This document shows, in pieces, positions 53,418-62,658 of a DNA stretch of 64,000 nt. Both the position numbers and the translations under genes were made by a program. This DNA comes from Pseudomonadota bacterium (GTDB taxonomy: Bacteria; Pseudomonadota; Alphaproteobacteria; Caulobacterales; Caulobacteraceae). Positions within the stretch are counted from its first letter, which is position 1, and the number at the start of each line of letters is the position of its first letter. Where the stretch lies: positions 60,748-124,747 of the forward strand of contig JAIUNU010000015.1 in NCBI GenBank assembly GCA_020161365.1, in the 5' to 3' direction. The notes below the pieces were generated by a model, which was given only the letters and a program-made list of their open reading frames with translations, made no database searches and was not told the origin of the DNA.

Positions 53418-54941
53418 CGGCTTGCCTCCACGCGGTGCAGGCTGCGCACGGCGGGGCCGTCAGGACGTTGTTCGAAGCCGAAAGCCGCCTGATCGCCCGC
53501 CTTCAATCCCCGAGCCAGGCTTGGCGGGTCGAGCTTGAAGGTCATCGTCATGGCCGGCCAGCCGATCGCGGGCACGGGGCCGTGGCTCAGGGTGATCGTG
53601 TCGGCGGTGATCTCTTCGACCCGTCCCTTCGCCTGCAAGAGCGGCTTGGCGGCGGTGGGGGCGAGCTTCATCATCGACGCGGCCGCTCCCATGGCCGGAG
53701 CGGTGGCCGCTTGGTTCGTCAGCGGCCGGGGTTCCAAGCCGGCGAGGCTGGCTTCGGAATCGAGCAGGAACTGGCCGGAGGCCACGACCTGATCACCGGC
53801 GCTGAGGCCGGCGAGGATCTCGGTGCGATCGCCGGCCTGGCGACCCACACGGACCTCGGCGGGTTGGTAGCGGCCGCCGCCCTGGGCCAACATCACCAGG
53901 TCGCGCCGGCCGGTGCGGATTATGGCCTCGCTGGGGACGGTCAGGACCGGAGCGGCGTCACCGGCAAGACTGGCCGTGGCGAACATGCCCGGCCGCAGCC
54001 GGCCGCCGCGATTGGCCAGTTCGACCCGGACCTGCAGGGTGCGGCTGTCGGCCTGAGCGGCTGGCAGGATGGCGCTGACCCGGCCGCTGAAGGTCTCGCC
54101 GGGAAAGGCGGGCAACTGGGCCGAGACCGACTGGCCGATCCTGATCAGCCCGGCCTGGGCCTCAGGCGCCGACAGGGTCAGCCAAACGGTCGCAAGACCG
54201 CTGATCTGCGCCAAGCTCTGGCCCGAGGCCAGACTCATGCCGGCCCGCACATCCAGGGTCTGGGACCACCCCGCCGATCAGCGCGCGCACGGTGGATGTC
54301 GTCTGGACCTTGCCGCCGTGCTCGACCGCGGCGATCAGGGATTGGCTCATGCCAAGCAAGGTCAGGCGCGACCGGGCGGCGGCCGTCAGGCGCGGGTCGC
54401 CGATGCGGCGCACGGCCAGATATTCGGTCTGCGCGCCCGCCCAATCGGGGTTGAACAGGTCGGCGATGGGCGCGCCAGCCGCGATGATGTCGCCGGGGGC
54501 ATGGCCATAGACGCGCTGCACGAAGCCGGCGGTTCGGGTCTGGACGATAGCCAGGTCGCGCTGGTTGAACTCGATCGATCCCGGAATCGTCAAGCCGGGG
54601 GCGAGCGACGTCATCTCGGCGCGGGCCAATCGCATGCCCAGGGTCTGGGCGCCGCGCGGATCGACGGCGACGCTGGACGCGTTCGGCCCGGCGCCCTCGT
54701 CGGCGTAACGGGGGACCAATTGCATGTCCATGAACGGCGACTTGCCCGGCTTGTCGAAGCGCTGGGCAGGGACCATCGGATCATACCAGTAGAGGATCTT
54801 ACGGTCAGGCGCTTCGCCTGCGGCCGGGGCGGGCGCCTTGCGCCACTGGCCCAAACCATAGCCCCCGGCCGTGGCCAGAAGGGCGATGGCGGCGACGCCC
54901 GCGATCAGGGATCGGGTCGAGAGGGTCGTGACGCGGCTCAT
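53414..54941 (-). pseudogene. cusB: CusB-type adaptor, second copy, frameshifted
   Basis: The N-terminal half (from ATG 54941) reads normally to IGGVV near residue 227, then PDPGCAGRHESG out of frame. Dropping one base from the GGG at 54262-54264 (CCC in transcript sense) restores IGGVVQTLDVRAGMSLASG and joins the C-terminal half, which ends with a CusF-like WPAMTM domain. So a single-base insertion splits the gene into pieces of about 259 and 278 codons. A sequencing error in the G run is the alternative. Otherwise the layout equals CusB1. Confidence 0.82.
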
Positions 54942-56158
54942 GACGCGGTTCCGTAGGTCAGGTTGATCTTGGCGCTATCGCGCGCGACGAAGGCTTGGCG
55001 GTCGAGGATCGAAAGCTTGGTCTCGGCCAGGTCGAGCAACACGCCGAGCACGTCGCTCAAGCTGGCGCGCCCAGCGGCGTAGCTGGCGGTCTCCAGGTCG
55101 GCGCGTTGCTGGGCCAGCGGGGCCAGGGTCTCTTGGGCGCGGGCCAACTGTTCGTGGTGCATCTGGTGATCTGCGAGGTCGGTCTCCAGCGCGGCGAGCA
55201 ATTGGCGCTCGCCCGCTGCCCTTTGACTTTCGGCCCCTCGGACCCTCGCGTTCTGAGCCGCAATCAGCGGCTCTCGCCTGACCTGGCCAAACAGCGGCAA
55301 GCCAAAGGTCACCCCGACCGACACCATGTCGCCATAGGCGCCGTCGCGCTTCTGGTAGGCGAAATCCCAACTGGTGTCGGGATGGGCTTGGGCGCGCGCT
55401 TGGGCCAACTGGGCGCCGGCCGTCTGGCGCGCCGCATCCAAGGCGCGAAGACTGGGATGGTCTGGCAGGCCGGCGCGCAGGGCCTCGGCGTTGATGAGGA
55501 AGTTGGGAGCCGGCCCGACGGGCTGAGGTCCAGGCTCGCCGGTCCAACGGGTCAGCTCGGCGGCGGCGCGGGCCCGCGCGGCTAGCAGTTCGCTGCGTCG
55601 ATCAGCCAGTGCGGCCAGCTTCTGTTAGGCTTCCAGCGCTTGGCCCGGGCGGGCATCGCCGGTGGTGACGGCGGCGGGCGCAGTGTCTCGCAGTGGTGTG
55701 ATCGCCCGTTCGACCGCGGCGAGGGCGGCCAGCTTCTGATCGGTGTAGAACAGATCGATCCAGGCCAGGGCCGCGGCTAGCTGCGTCTCGCGCGCCGTCA
55801 CGGCCTGGCGGGCGCCGGCGGTCGTGACCTCTGCCCGAGCCGCCTGACGCGCGGCCTCGCGCTTGGCGGCGCTGGGCCGGTCCTGCATCAGGCCGACGCT
55901 GACCATGGTCATACTGTCGCCGCCAAAGGTCCCGGTAGGGGGACCGGAGATCGGGAAATTGTCCAGGCCGACGCGCAGCTTGGGGTCGGGCAACCTGCCC
56001 GCCGCCTTACCCTGGGACTTGGCCGCTTCGAGATCGGCCGCCGTCGCGGCCAGGACCGGCGATTGCAGGGCCATCTCCCGGGCGGCGTTGAAGGTCAGCG
56101 GGCCGGCCTGGGCGGCGTTGGCCAGCCCAAGACCCGCGAGAAGCAAAATGAGACGCAT
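54938..56158 (-). pseudogene. cusC: CusC-type outer-membrane channel, second copy, nonsense mutation
   Basis: The frame from ATG 56158 to the stop at 54938 is continuous except for one TAA at 55625-55627, between PGQALEA and QKLAALADRR. In the intact paralogue this junction reads PAQALEAAQMRAALADRR, so a sense codon became a stop. Truncation falls after ~177 residues, before the second TolC repeat. The signal peptide (AAQAG) and LPDPKLRVGLDNFPISGPP are intact. The overlap with cusB2 (ATGA) is kept. Unlikely to make a working channel. Confidence 0.83.
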
Positions 56159-56213
56159 GAAGGAGTCCTGTCGGATCGTGCGAACGACGTCGGCGAAAAG
56201 GCCAGACGGGATG

Positions 56214-56247
56214 CCTCGACGGGGCGTTTGCAGCCGCCCCGCCGAGG
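56214..56247 (-). promoter_or_regulatory. Conserved stem-loop in the cusC leader (copy 2)
   Basis: In transcript sense CCTCGGCGGGGCG, loop GCTGCAAA, CGCCCCGTCGAGG: all 13 positions pair (one G-U). Stem sequences differ from copy 1 at several positions while pairing and the loop are kept. It lies 56 bases before cusC2. Confidence 0.62.
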
Positions 56248-56301
56248 CCGGCCGTCCAGGCGGCGGAAGGGGATGGCCCGCCGCCTGGGTTCAGCCGATC
56301 C

Positions 56302-56535
56302 CTAGCCTTGGAGCGAGGCGGCGGGCTGGGCCGCGCCGGCCTTGCGGGGCATCATTCCGCAGTCGGCCGGCATGTCGCACATGCGGACCGCGGTGCGAAA
56401 GACGTCCTTGGGGTTGGACGGGGGGGCCTCCGTGCGCAGATGGCTGCAGGCGGGGACGGTGGCGGCGAGGGCGGCAGAGACGCCGAAGGTCAGGCCGGCG
56501 GCCAAGGCGCCCAGGAGGGCGTGACGCAGGGTCAT
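56302..56535 (-). CDS. Small exported protein upstream of cusC2
   Basis: A 77-aa protein with signal peptide (to about residue 25, ALAATV) and a mature part with ACSHLR, NPKDVFRTAVRMCDMPADCG, GMMPRKAG. Three cysteines and several methionines. AAGGAAC precedes the ATG at 56535. The shorter frame at 13257 holds the same place in the first cus operon and shares the signal peptide plus AC-x-x-LR. Function unknown. Confidence 0.6.
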   Translation of the reverse strand: MTLRHALLGALAAGLTFGVSAALAATVPACSHLRTEAPPSNPKDVFRTAVRMCDMPADCGMMPRKAGAAQPAASLQG

Positions 56536-56659
56536 GGGGTCGTTCCTTGAGGTCGTGATCTGAAAAGCCCGCAAGGGGGCAAGCGACCGCGCCATTCGAC
56601 CGCGTGCGAAGACGCACGACGGCGGGCACGGGAGCGTCAGACCGGCGGTTGGCCGGTCG

Positions 56660-57028
56660 TCAGATCAGCAATCTGGGAGGCGGGTCTTCCTGGCCCGGAT
56701 CATGGGTCCGGCCGCTGGTGTTCGACCAGTGCGTCTCGATCCGGTAGGCGATCGGCGAATAGTCGATCGCGCCCTCACCCGGCGCGGCGACAGCCAAGGC
56801 GCAACTGGTCGCGCAGGCCCGGGCGCAGTCCTTGGCCGACATCGCCTTGCCATGGTCGCAGCAAGGGTCCTGGGCGGTGTCCGAAGCCATGGCGTCCGCA
56901 GACATGACCATGCTCATCGCGCTCATGTCCATGCCCGTCATATCGCAATCAGCCTGGGCGGCGTTGACCGCCAGCGGGCTAAAAGCGAGGGCCAGGGCGG
57001 CCAGGAAAGCGAGCGCATGTCTCAGCAT
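56660..57028 (-). CDS. Met/Cys-rich exported protein, second copy
   Basis: A 122-aa protein with a signal peptide nearly identical to that at 13498 (MLRHALAFLAALALAFSP), a Met-rich stretch (DCDMTGMDMSAMSMVM), then DPCCDHGKAMSAKDCARACA and the tail THWSNTSGRTH. It heads the second cus operon as its paralogue heads the first. The preserved cysteine pattern suggests a conserved, possibly metal-binding role. Unlike cusB2/cusC2 it is undamaged. Confidence 0.76.
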   Translation of the reverse strand: MLRHALAFLAALALAFSPLAVNAAQADCDMTGMDMSAMSMVMSADAMASDTAQDPCCDHGKAMSAKDCARACATSCALAVAAPGEGAIDYSPIAYRIETHWSNTSGRTHDPGQEDPPPRLLI

Positions 57029-57101
57029 GGCGTCACCATAGCGCCGCGACCCGCCGGCGTCATCAGGCGTAGACGATGGAGGGATCCGCAGTCCGCCATG
57101 G

Positions 57102-58031
57102 TCAGAGCGAGGCTGGCGGGGCCAGCGTCCCCAGCCAACTGACCAGGATCAGAACCGAGAAGCCGGCGGCTGACTCCACCAGCAGGCTTCTCCGCAGGGC
57201 CACTAGCGCTGAGGCGGGATCCATGCCGACGAGCGCCCGCTGCAGTCGCGGCGTCAGCACGAAGCGGTTGAGCGCGGCAAGGCTCAGCATCAGTGCGAAG
57301 ACAGAGAGCTTGGCCAGGAGCACGGCTCCCCAGGTAGTCGAAGCCATATCGAGGATATGAGTAGGTCCCACCAGGAACCAGCTGCTGATGAGGCCGGTCA
57401 GCACCAGCGTGGCTACAACCAAGGAGCCGACGCCGGAAAATCCCTCAAGCGCCCCGTAAAGCGCTTGCAGGGCGGCGGCCTGCGCCCGTCGCACGCTGAG
57501 AACCAGGAGGAGCAGGGCGGCCAAAGCGCCGAGCCAGACCCCGGCGGCCAGGAGGTGGAGGACGTCGGCGGCAAGTTTGAAGAGGCCGGCCGCCCCTTCG
57601 CCGTCAGCGCCGTGTCCGCTCCAGGCGAAGCTGGCCAGGGCCACCGCGCCCAGCCCGGCGCTGGCGCGCCAGAGACGGGTCGATGGACGTAAGGTCGCGG
57701 CGACTGCCAGGGCCGCCAAGCCCGCGACCGCGCGGGTCATGACCGAGACGCCGAACTGGGTGCCGGTCGCCACCATGACTAGAGCCTCTGGGTCGAGGGC
57801 GTCGGCAAGCGCGCCGGTCATCATTGCCGTCTGGGCCAGCAGCGCCAGGCCGCAGCCGATCGCCGTCAGCAGGCCGGCGACCACGACCAGTCCCTTCGTT
57901 CCGGCGCTGGTTCGCGCCGCGCCGGGGCCATCGGCAGGCAGGCCGTAGAGGTAGAAGAGCGGCGCGCCAAACAGCATCGCCGCCCCGGCATACTGGACAA
58001 GGCGCGCCAGAACGACGAGCGACTCGATCAT
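57102..58031 (-). CDS. copD: Copper resistance protein CopD
   Basis: A 309-aa inner-membrane protein with about eight transmembrane helices, the length of CopD/PcoD. FAWSGHGADGEG, LHLLAAGVWLGALAALLLL near residues 153-200 and the later helices are typical, including conserved histidines thought to bind copper. It acts with CopC in copper uptake or handling. The ATG is 4 bases after the copC stop. A CopD copy with CopC but apart from copAB is seen here. Confidence 0.88.
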   Translation of the reverse strand: MIESLVVLARLVQYAGAAMLFGAPLFYLYGLPADGPGAARTSAGTKGLVVVAGLLTAIGCGLALLAQTAMMTGALADALDPEALVMVATGTQFGVSVMTRAVAGLAALAVAATLRPSTRLWRASAGLGAVALASFAWSGHGADGEGAAGLFKLAADVLHLLAAGVWLGALAALLLLVLSVRRAQAAALQALYGALEGFSGVGSLVVATLVLTGLISSWFLVGPTHILDMASTTWGAVLLAKLSVFALMLSLAALNRFVLTPRLQRALVGMDPASALVALRRSLLVESAAGFSVLILVSWLGTLAPPASL

Positions 58032-58035
58032 CGTC

Positions 58036-58404
58036 CTAGCGGACCGTGAAGCTGTAGGCGCCGTTGATGCGATGGGCGTCGGCGGTGACCACGCGCCAGC
58101 TGACCTTGTAGGCGCCCGGCGCAAGCGGCGCGGCCAGGGCGCCGTCGATGACCATCCCGCCCTTGGCGACCTTGATCTTGACCGGCACGGCACCGCCCGA
58201 GGCCTTGGCGATTTCGAAGCTGGAGAACTTGGCTTCGAGTTTCTCGCTAAATTTCAGGCTGATCGCCTTGGGGGCGGCGACTGTGGCGTCGGGCGCGGGA
58301 TTGGCGCTGACCAGCTTGGCGTGGGCTGCGGCCTGGGAAGCGGCGAGCATCAGGCCGCCTGCGGCGATCATCGCCAGGACGGTGGAGGTGGTCTTGGTAG
58401 TCAT
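58036..58404 (-). CDS. copC: Copper resistance protein CopC
   Basis: A 122-aa periplasmic protein with signal peptide (to residue 27, QAAAHA) and a CopC beta-barrel. The mature N-terminus begins with His (AHAKLVSANPAP), one of the Cu(II) ligands, and the C-terminal VVTADAHRINGAYSFTV provides Asp/His ligands near 108-110. It lacks the Met-rich Cu(I) site of classical CopC, as in Cu(II)-only members. ATG at 58404 is taken before the signal peptide. Operon with copD. Confidence 0.9.
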   Translation of the reverse strand: MTTKTTSTVLAMIAAGGLMLAASQAAAHAKLVSANPAPDATVAAPKAISLKFSEKLEAKFSSFEIAKASGGAVPVKIKVAKGGMVIDGALAAPLAPGAYKVSWRVVTADAHRINGAYSFTVR

Positions 58405-58506
58405 CGGATGTCTCCAAGGTGCGACGCCCCGGTCGCCCACAGATCATACGCACGGCCCGGGCCCTGTCCCTCGCGGCGAAGCGCAAAAATCGGTGTCAGG
58501 CGCCGA

Positions 58507-58986
58507 TCAGCCATGGCGGGCGAAAACCCGGGTCGCGCCCTTGGCGTCAAGCAGCAGCAGGGTCGCGTAGGGCTCGGCGACGGCTCCGGGCATTTCCATG
58601 CCGGGCGATCCGATCGGCATTCCAGGGACCGCCAGGCCCAACGCTTTGGGGCGTTCTTGCAACAGCCGAAGAATGTCGGACGGCGGTACGTGACCCTCGA
58701 TGGTGTAGCCGCCGATCCGTGCGGTGTGGCACGAAGACAGGGTGTCGTCGACGCCGTAGGTGGCCCGCACCGGCGTCAGATCGTCCAGCTCGTTGATAGA
58801 CGGCTTGAGGCCGGCTGCCCTCAAGGCCTCGACCCACTTGGTGCAGCATCCGCAGAACGGGGTCTTGTAGACTTGGATAGCCAGGGGTTCGGCGCCTTGC
58901 GCGCAGGCCGCCAGTAGAGTGGCGGCGCCGGCCCCCAGCAGCAGGGCGCGGCGCGCGAGGAGGGGGCGACGGATCAAGCGGGTCAC
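58507..58986 (-). CDS. DUF411 lipoprotein
   Basis: A 159-aa DUF411 protein with an N-terminal lipobox (LLAAC near residue 28). The core has KTPFCGCCTKWVEALR, LSSCHTARIGGYTIEGHVP and GMPIGSPGMEMPG. It parallels the DUF411 at 27683 but has a lipid anchor and a long basic N-terminus. GTG start at 58986 has GGAG upstream; a longer frame to 59139 is rejected. Expected periplasmic copper binding. Confidence 0.85.
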   Translation of the reverse strand: MTRLIRRPLLARRALLLGAGAATLLAACAQGAEPLAIQVYKTPFCGCCTKWVEALRAAGLKPSINELDDLTPVRATYGVDDTLSSCHTARIGGYTIEGHVPPSDILRLLQERPKALGLAVPGMPIGSPGMEMPGAVAEPYATLLLLDAKGATRVFARHG

Positions 58987-59017
58987 GGGTGGGCTCCGGC
59001 AGGGCAGGGGCGATCGA

Positions 59018-59512
59018 CTATTTCGGCTTGGCGGCCCGGGAAGACCAATGGATATGGACAATCTTCCAACCCGCCGGCTCGTGGCGAAGGACCATAGTCT
59101 CGGCCGACAGGCGGTCCACCGGCTTGCCGCCGTAGACACCCGTCGTGCGGCTTTCGCTGACGATATAGGCTAGGTCGCCTTGGGCCAGGCCCGACCGTGA
59201 CAGCGGCGTGCTGGGCACAGCGCGGGTAAAGGCCGCGTCGGCGGCCAAGTGATGGCTGGCATATTCGGCCCGCGATCGCTCCGCGCCGCCCTCCTCAACC
59301 ACCAGAACGTCGGGCGCCAACAAAGCCAGGGCTTTTTCGGTGTCGCCCGCCGCCAGCGCCGCATGGAAGCCGTCTACGGCCAGGGCTGCGGACTTGGCCG
59401 CCGGGGCCAGGCTGTTCGAGGATGCGGTGGCAGGCTTGGCTGGTTCGTGAGCCAGCGCTGTGCCGGTGATCAGCAACAGGCCGGCGCCAAGCGTCGAAAG
59501 TAGGTGTTTCAT
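59018..59512 (-). CDS. Exported NTF2/SnoaL-like protein
   Basis: A 164-aa protein with signal peptide (to residue 22, TALAH). The mature domain is SnoaL/NTF2-like: LAVDGFHAALAAGDTEKALALL (split over its first helix), VLVVEEGGAE, then WKIVHIHWSS near the C-terminus. Members bind small hydrophobic ligands or act in isomerase/adaptor roles; the role here is not known. GGAGACC precedes the ATG. It lies between DUF411 and copAB2. Confidence 0.72.
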   Translation of the reverse strand: MKHLLSTLGAGLLLITGTALAHEPAKPATASSNSLAPAAKSAALAVDGFHAALAAGDTEKALALLAPDVLVVEEGGAERSRAEYASHHLAADAAFTRAVPSTPLSRSGLAQGDLAYIVSESRTTGVYGGKPVDRLSAETMVLRHEPAGWKIVHIHWSSRAAKPK

Positions 59513-59546
59513 TCTCAGGGTCTCCTGCCGCACGCGGCATATTGGG

Positions 59547-60623
59547 TCAGAACCAGGCCCGAAGGCCAAACACCAGGCGAGTATCCTCGACATCCTCGCC
59601 GGCGGCGCGGCTGTAGTCGGCTGTCTTCCCGAATTTTCGGTCGTAGGTGACGCCGATATAGGGGGCGAACTCCCGGCGGATCTCGTAGCGAAGCCGCAAG
59701 CCTAGCTCCGCGCTCGACAGGCCAGAACCTATCCCGGTCGCCGCGTCATTCGAGGCGGCGAGGTTGAACTCCGCGCGCGGCTGCAGGATCAGGCGCTGGG
59801 TGATGCGCTGATCGTAGGAGCCTTCCAGCCGCCCAGAGAGATCGCCTCTGTCGGATAGGAAGGCCGCGCCGCTCACCTCGAACCAATAGGGCGCCAGGCC
59901 CTCGAATCCGACAGTCGCGTAGGTGCGGGTGGGATTGGGCTCGAAATCATGCCGCACCCCTACCTGCAGATTGAAGTAGGGACCGATCGCGCGGGAATAG
60001 AGCGCTTGCAGTTCGGCTTGCTCAAGGCCGTCGCCGACGACGCCTTCGCCTTCGCCTTCGGTCTTGATCACAAGGCGATGGATGTCGCCGCCAAACCATG
60101 CCTCGCCTTCCCAGCGATAGCCGTCCTTGCCTGACCCGGGCGCCCACTCGGCGATGTTGGCTATGACCATGGAGCTGCTTATGCCGCCATGCTCACGCCG
60201 AAGTTGGCCGCGCGCGGTGGCCATGGCGGCCGGCGAGAACACGCGGTCGGCGGCGTAGTCGATTGGCGCCGCCGGCGGCGGCCCCGTTGGGACCTCCAGA
60301 TCACCCATTGTTGTGCTGGTCTCTGTTGGCGCCCCCATGTCCATGCCCGGCATGGCGGAATGGTCCATCGTTCCCGCCGACATGTCATGTCCGGCGTGCG
60401 GATCGGCTTCGCCGGCTGCGGGCGTCGCTGGCTTCGCGGTCGCTGCAGCGGGGGCCACCTGATGCTGATGAGCCGCCGCTTCTGGCTTGGCAGGTTTGGC
60501 GGCCGGCTTGGCCGGCGCGGCGGGCATGGTCATGCCCGGCATCGAGGAATGATCCATGGTCTGGGCCATGGCTGGCCCGGCCAAGGCGAGCGGCAACAGG
60601 CTGACTACGACGAGCCGGTTCAT
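59547..60623 (-). CDS. copB: Copper resistance protein CopB, second copy
   Basis: A 358-aa exported protein with signal peptide (to residue 21, AMAQT), then a long Met/His/Ala/Pro-rich segment (DHSSMPGMTMPA, HAGHDMSAG, DHSAMPGMDMG) and a C-terminal beta-barrel domain ending GLRAWF. The periplasmic segment is longer than in the first copy at 29438. The ATG overlaps the copA2 stop. It binds copper at the outer membrane. Confidence 0.92.
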   Translation of the reverse strand: MNRLVVVSLLPLALAGPAMAQTMDHSSMPGMTMPAAPAKPAAKPAKPEAAAHQHQVAPAAATAKPATPAAGEADPHAGHDMSAGTMDHSAMPGMDMGAPTETSTTMGDLEVPTGPPPAAPIDYAADRVFSPAAMATARGQLRREHGGISSSMVIANIAEWAPGSGKDGYRWEGEAWFGGDIHRLVIKTEGEGEGVVGDGLEQAELQALYSRAIGPYFNLQVGVRHDFEPNPTRTYATVGFEGLAPYWFEVSGAAFLSDRGDLSGRLEGSYDQRITQRLILQPRAEFNLAASNDAATGIGSGLSSAELGLRLRYEIRREFAPYIGVTYDRKFGKTADYSRAAGEDVEDTRLVFGLRAWF

Positions 60624-62437
60624 GCCGCGCCTCCTTCGAGAGGCCGCACGCTGAACACCTGAAACATGCCCGCGTGCATGTGGTAGAGCATGTGGCAGTG
60701 GAAAGCCCAGTCGCCGGGATCGGCAGTGAAGTCCCAAGACACCTTGCCTCCAGGCAGCACGATGACTGTGTGCTTGCGAGGTCCAAATCCGACCGGCGCG
60801 TGGGTCAGCTCGAAGAAGTGGCCATGCAGGTGGATCGGGTGGGCCATCATGGTGTCATTGACCAGCGTGACCCGCACCCTTTCGCCCTTGTCGAAGGCGT
60901 AGGGCTTGGTCGCGTCGCTGAACTTCTGGCCGTCGAACCCCCACATGAAGCGTTCCATGTTGCCGGTCAGCCGGATCTCCAGGGCCCGGGTCGGGGTCCG
61001 GGTGTCGGGATTGGGCGTCAGGGCCAGCAGATCCTTGTAGACCAGGACTCGGTGACCGACGCTTTCCAAGCCCTGGCCAGGCTCACCGGTCCGGTCGATC
61101 GGCATCGGTGTAATGGTCTGCACGCCAGGGCCTAGCTTGATCTGAGGCGCGTTCAGCGGGTCGCGCATCGACATCTTCATGCCGCCCATGTCGCCCATGA
61201 CATCGGAGCCGCGCGGCTTGGGCGCGGCCATGCCAGGAGCGGCAGCCATGGCCGCCATGTCGTGCCCCATGGCGGCATGGTCTATGCCGCCCATGGCGCC
61301 TGAGCCGCTCATGTCCATGCTGCTCATGTCCATGCCCATGTCCTTCATGGTGGCCAACGGACGTTCGCGCAGCGGCGGAACTGGGGCGGTCATCCCGGCG
61401 CGCGGGGCCAACGTCGCTCTACCCATGCCGGAGCGGTCAACCGCCTCGGCCACCAGGGTGAAGGCCTTGTCCTGCGTCGGTTGGACGATGACGTCGTAGG
61501 TCTCGGCATTGCCGATCTGGAACTCATCGACTTCGACCGGCTTCACGGTCTGACCGTCAGCGGCGACCACAGTCAGCTTCAGCCCGGGAATCCGCACGTT
61601 GAACATCATCTGGGCGGCCGCGTTGATGAACCGCAGGCGGACCCGCTCGCCGGGCGTAAACAGGCCCGTCCAGTTGTCGGTGGGGCCGTGGCCGTTGACC
61701 AGGAACGACATGACCGCGCCAGTGACGTCGGAGATATCGGTGGGGTCCATCCGCCACTTGCCCCACTCCATCCGCTCCTGGAGCGTCTGGTCCTTGCCGG
61801 CCATCAGGCTGGAGAGGGTCTGCTTTTGGTAATTGAACACCCCGGCCTGCTGCTTCATGCGCTTGAAGATCAGGTGGGGGTGCATGAAGCTGAAATCGGA
61901 GAGCACGATCACATGCTCCCGATCATAGGCGATCGGGTCAGGCTCGGCCGGCTCAATGACGAGGGGGCCGTAGTGACCCTCGGCCTCCTGAAGGCCCGAG
62001 TGGCTATGATACCAGTAGGTGCCCGACTGCTTGACCGGGAATTCGTAGACGAAGGTTTCGCCGGGCGGAATGCCGGGAAAGCTGACGCCCGGCACGCCGT
62101 CCATTTGGAAGGGAACGAGCAGCCCATGCCAGTGGATCGAGGTCTCCTCATCTAGAGCGTTGGTGACCGAGAGCCGGACGGTCTGACCTTCCTTCAAGCG
62201 GATCAGAGGGCCAGGAACGGTGCCGTTGATTGCCACGGCGTGTCCACGCTTACCGTCGATCGTCACCGGCGCATGGCCGATGGTCAGCTTGATGTCCTGA
62301 CCCGACAGCGTTGGCAGGGTCGAGAGGAGGCCCGGCGTCGCGCTCTGTGCCCAACTGGGAAGAAGAGCGACTGTTGCGAGGCTGGAGCCCAACGCGGCTG
62401 CTCCGCGCAACAACTGCCGGCGGTCAAATTGAGTCAT
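60620..62437 (-). CDS. copA: Copper resistance multicopper oxidase CopA, second copy
   Basis: A 605-aa Tat-exported multicopper oxidase (RRQLLRGAAALG at residues 6-17). Ligand motifs: SIHWHG near residue 97, YWYHSHSG near 139, HPIHLHGHFFE near 541 and HCHMLYHMHAG near 581. The internal Met-rich insert (DMGMDMSSMDMSG, DHAAMGHDMAAM) is longer than in the first CopA, giving more Cu(I) sites. It oxidises Cu(I) in the periplasm. It starts its own transcript; a putative box lies about 60 bases upstream. Confidence 0.94.
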   Translation of the reverse strand: MTQFDRRQLLRGAAALGSSLATVALLPSWAQSATPGLLSTLPTLSGQDIKLTIGHAPVTIDGKRGHAVAINGTVPGPLIRLKEGQTVRLSVTNALDEETSIHWHGLLVPFQMDGVPGVSFPGIPPGETFVYEFPVKQSGTYWYHSHSGLQEAEGHYGPLVIEPAEPDPIAYDREHVIVLSDFSFMHPHLIFKRMKQQAGVFNYQKQTLSSLMAGKDQTLQERMEWGKWRMDPTDISDVTGAVMSFLVNGHGPTDNWTGLFTPGERVRLRFINAAAQMMFNVRIPGLKLTVVAADGQTVKPVEVDEFQIGNAETYDVIVQPTQDKAFTLVAEAVDRSGMGRATLAPRAGMTAPVPPLRERPLATMKDMGMDMSSMDMSGSGAMGGIDHAAMGHDMAAMAAAPGMAAPKPRGSDVMGDMGGMKMSMRDPLNAPQIKLGPGVQTITPMPIDRTGEPGQGLESVGHRVLVYKDLLALTPNPDTRTPTRALEIRLTGNMERFMWGFDGQKFSDATKPYAFDKGERVRVTLVNDTMMAHPIHLHGHFFELTHAPVGFGPRKHTVIVLPGGKVSWDFTADPGDWAFHCHMLYHMHAGMFQVFSVRPLEGGAA

Positions 62438-62487
62438 CGTCTAAGGTCCTGCGACTGGTCACTAAGATGCAGCTAGGGCGATCTCGT

Positions 62488-62502
62488 CCCTGTCACTACG
62501 TT
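62488..62502 (-). promoter_or_regulatory. Putative FixJ-type box upstream of copAB2
   Basis: AACGTAGTGACAGGG on the minus strand, 51-65 bases before the copA2 ATG. It shares CGTAG-n-GAC with TACGTAGCGACCCGG at 27171. The rest of the 221-base gap to 62658 shows nothing I can name. Confidence 0.35.
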
Positions 62503-62658
62503 TCGGTGCGATCTTAGCCCTCGCCGATCCTGATGATTTTTGGCGCGCTCCATTTGCGTCCGTCACTGGCGTGCCGACGACTGGTGGAATTGCGGTTCAA
62601 TAAGACGATGAGGGTTGACCTGCTCCCCGCGCGTATACGCAGCAGGGCGGGGGCTAGA

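Noticed and set aside
62608..62658. Earlier ATG starts for the acyltransferase
   Set aside because: The added residues are basic and hydrophilic and do not match the family's N-terminus; the ATG at 62659 is better placed.
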